Made by a program: the position numbers and the translations under genes
Notes under the pieces: generated by a model
What the model was told of the DNA's origin: nothing
Database searches by the model: none
Seen by the model: only the letters and a program-made list of their open reading frames with translations
Shown here: positions 34,301 to 34,576 of the stretch, piece by piece
Numbering within the stretch: position 1 is the stretch's first letter
Layout of the letters: each line of letters begins with the position of its first letter
NCBI GenBank assembly: GCA_016794485.1
Contig: JAEUHV010000517.1
Location: 1 to 34,576 of the forward strand
Reading direction: 5' to 3'
DNA from: Planctomycetota bacterium
GTDB lineage: Bacteria > Planctomycetota > UBA1135 > UBA2386
DNA length: 34,576 nucleotides

Positions 34301-34328
34301 CGTCGCTCAGGAGTTCGTCGTTCTGCAT
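31314..34328 (-). CDS. Membrane Ser/Thr protein kinase with extracellular beta-rich region
   Basis: A 1004-residue PknB-type kinase. Kinase domain about residues 22-290: GKIGQGGMGAVYRARH (26-41), Lys51 in VAVKVL, HRD at 144-146 (HRDIKPDN), GTPSYMPPEQW. The usual DFG is DMG (164-166). A membrane helix lies at about 385-403, followed by a Pro/Thr-rich linker, a helical stretch, and a beta-rich region containing several Ig-like units. A (VEPK) repeat sits between them (see 32441-32508). The start at 34328 begins the family-typical N-terminus; an in-frame ATG at 34541 with AGGAGG 14 bases upstream would add a 71-residue extension with CCPHCG, and cannot be excluded. Confidence 0.9.
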   Translation of the reverse strand: MQNDELLSDVTEVAGSKVLPPCVILGKIGQGGMGAVYRARHLNLDIDVAVKVLRPQLVADDPLFVQRFRREGQSAAKISHQNVIRVYDVAESAGLHYIVMELVVGESARQRVERKGPLAVGEALQLMHDAAAGLGEAHRLGFVHRDIKPDNLLVSHQGQVKVADMGLAKPTLGNAGQSTLSSPNQIMGTPSYMPPEQWESTNVTAAADVWALGATMYFLLTGEDAITDPERIPARIMRKILLQPFPDVRELRPDVPAEVAAVLAKATAKEPGQRYLDAGELATAIAALPLRRLPLRDASAGTTAAQTLLSPPPLKNLEQIKQWLREDFLTRSPTPSGLKKERDTGSFGGPAGITPDVLPDRTVVTSSPSRGTGTTPLPAPGRGRNALIAGVGVGAVAVVWWALRANPPIETPPTPNPVVNQTTTPPQPQTDPKPPAPTPNATDPPAVVDQKPLPAPTAAERAEKAADEARDLAAQQRWAQALAAMVAARTLAPDDTTLTRRQQLLREQVRAAAAEAVRAQAPGDQLAPGALLTFRLAPGDGVQALRLGDTTALRAADGAFAASVAATGAELTVRATLTDGTEVELARWPLRYVEPKPRDPQPVVTPPVEPKVEPKVEPKVEPKVEPKVDPQLDPSMRSLAFAVTPEAADGRVEGYAVTTTDEIVVRGRVIPADGVEFTCNGKRIEPTATADGFELRLPVPIEGEPQDLRLVATRADRQPATAIVPNVVKLTRSPAFAVLEPGFESSTESLSARVRVGRVDRWVRRAFVVRNGVTYELVRDVNEPEPVWIGEVPLDRGRNTLDIKVENLAKATNKRVSTVDCTIQPASVRSVTLTANGATRLLPRGERCFVAADAAKLVATAGGSAPQLLVDDRPMASGDAIELTGLREGEVRRVEVRATNKLGNSDPFVVEIVRDTTAPAVTLTSPGPDQKVPTTKPLVLEGKCSDPSGIASVLTAEGAVARVDEKAGTWTLALPAQKASFTLKLKVRDRAGNEAAPEFAITVE
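32441..32508. repeat. 12-bp tandem repeat encoding VEPK
   Basis: About five and a half copies of the 12-base unit GTTCGACCTTGG (early copies read TTTG instead of TTGG) run in tandem inside the kinase gene. On the minus strand they encode repeated Val-Glu-Pro-Lys. Because the unit is a multiple of three, copy-number change by slippage would lengthen or shorten a spacer in the outer region without a frameshift. Confidence 0.85.
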
Positions 34329-34330
34329 CG

Positions 34331-34351
34331 CGCGGCAAGGATCTTGCCGCG
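34331..34351. promoter_or_regulatory. Perfect inverted repeat just before the kinase start codon
   Basis: CGCGGCAAG and CTTGCCGCG form a perfect 9-bp stem around a 3-base loop (GAT on the + strand). It ends two bases before the ATG at 34328 of the kinase gene, so in mRNA it would cover the ribosome binding region, or in DNA it could be an operator. If translation begins at 34541 instead, it would lie within the coding region. Confidence 0.6.
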
Positions 34352-34576
34352 GCGACGGGGCGAGCGGAAGGCGTGGGGTTGGCTGCGCCAAGAAGGGGCG
34401 CGACGGGGATGGTCCGAGCACCTTGGCGGACACGAATGAAGGCGCATCGAGCCAGTTTCCGCAGTGCGGGCAACAGGCCGCGTAGCTGCTGCCGATCGTC
34501 GCAGCCACATGCGATCTGGGTTGATCGCTACGTCTCGTCATCGATGCCGCGCACGCCTCCTGTTGTTGGACTTTTC
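34352..34576. other. Upstream region of the kinase gene, window end
   Basis: These 225 bases lie before the kinase start. On the minus strand they hold an open frame (ATG at 34541) and a strong AGGAGG at 34556-34561. The frame encodes a short CCPHCG knuckle and a Pro-rich stretch without further similarity, so it is treated as leader rather than gene. The window ends here; no other gene is supported. Confidence 0.4.

Noticed and set aside
34329-34541. N-terminal extension of the second kinase with a CCPHCG zinc knuckle
   Set aside because: Only one Cys pair is present, the rest is Pro-rich and uneven, and the AGGAGG is 14 bases from the ATG. It is kept as an alternative start only.
1-34576. 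CRISPR arrays, rRNA genes, or classic insertion sequences
   Set aside because: No regularly spaced repeats, no rRNA-like stretch and no transposase frame are seen. The only long direct repeat is the 29-bp pair.

Overview
The window is very GC-rich, bacterial and densely coded. Three traits suggest a member of the Planctomycetota or a close relative: overlapping pairs of Ser/Thr kinase and ECF sigma-factor genes, an FGE-sulfatase-fold lipoprotein, and large secreted proteins of unknown fold. The phylum call is an inference from gene content; there is no rRNA or tRNA gene here to test it.

Region 1 (37-11719, + strand) is a respiratory complex I (NADH:quinone oxidoreductase) operon: nuoA, B, C, D, a fused nuoE-nuoF, G, H, I, J, K, L and N, mostly joined by 4-base start/stop overlaps. 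It is unusual in several ways. NuoM is missing between L and N. NuoL has Ala at the positions of the conserved Glu (GWEGVG motif) and Arg (NRVGD motif). NuoN has Glu where the TM7 Lys is expected. NuoG is short.

Region 2 (11723-20028) is mixed: a membrane Ser/Thr kinase overlapping an ECF sigma factor (- strand), a secreted 754-residue protein, a second ECF sigma factor with a spermidine-synthase-like protein, a lone MotA/TolQ/ExbB-type channel protein, and a YegP/DUF1508 protein.

Region 3 (20386-29008) is the most remarkable. It starts with a 1691-residue Pls/PosA-type single-module synthetase (adenylation, carrier, and a membrane region with three left-handed beta-helix domains) that carries an extra C-terminal membrane acyltransferase-like domain. 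Next comes an AAA_14/DUF4143 ATPase gene inside a 1.47-kb segment flanked by a perfect 29-bp direct repeat, which looks like an insertion. On the opposite strand lies a two-gene unit: an FGE-like lipoprotein and an exported deiodinase-like redoxin. The active-site Cys codon of the redoxin is TGA, followed at the right distance by a hairpin with a GGTC loop. It is therefore read as a selenoprotein that ordinary gene calling would split in two. The insertion appears to have replaced the last residues of this selenoprotein.

Region 4 (29153-34328) holds a Cys-rich secreted protein, a YaeQ/YjbR pair, and a second large membrane Ser/Thr kinase with a VEPK repeat and a perfect stem-loop just before its likely start codon.
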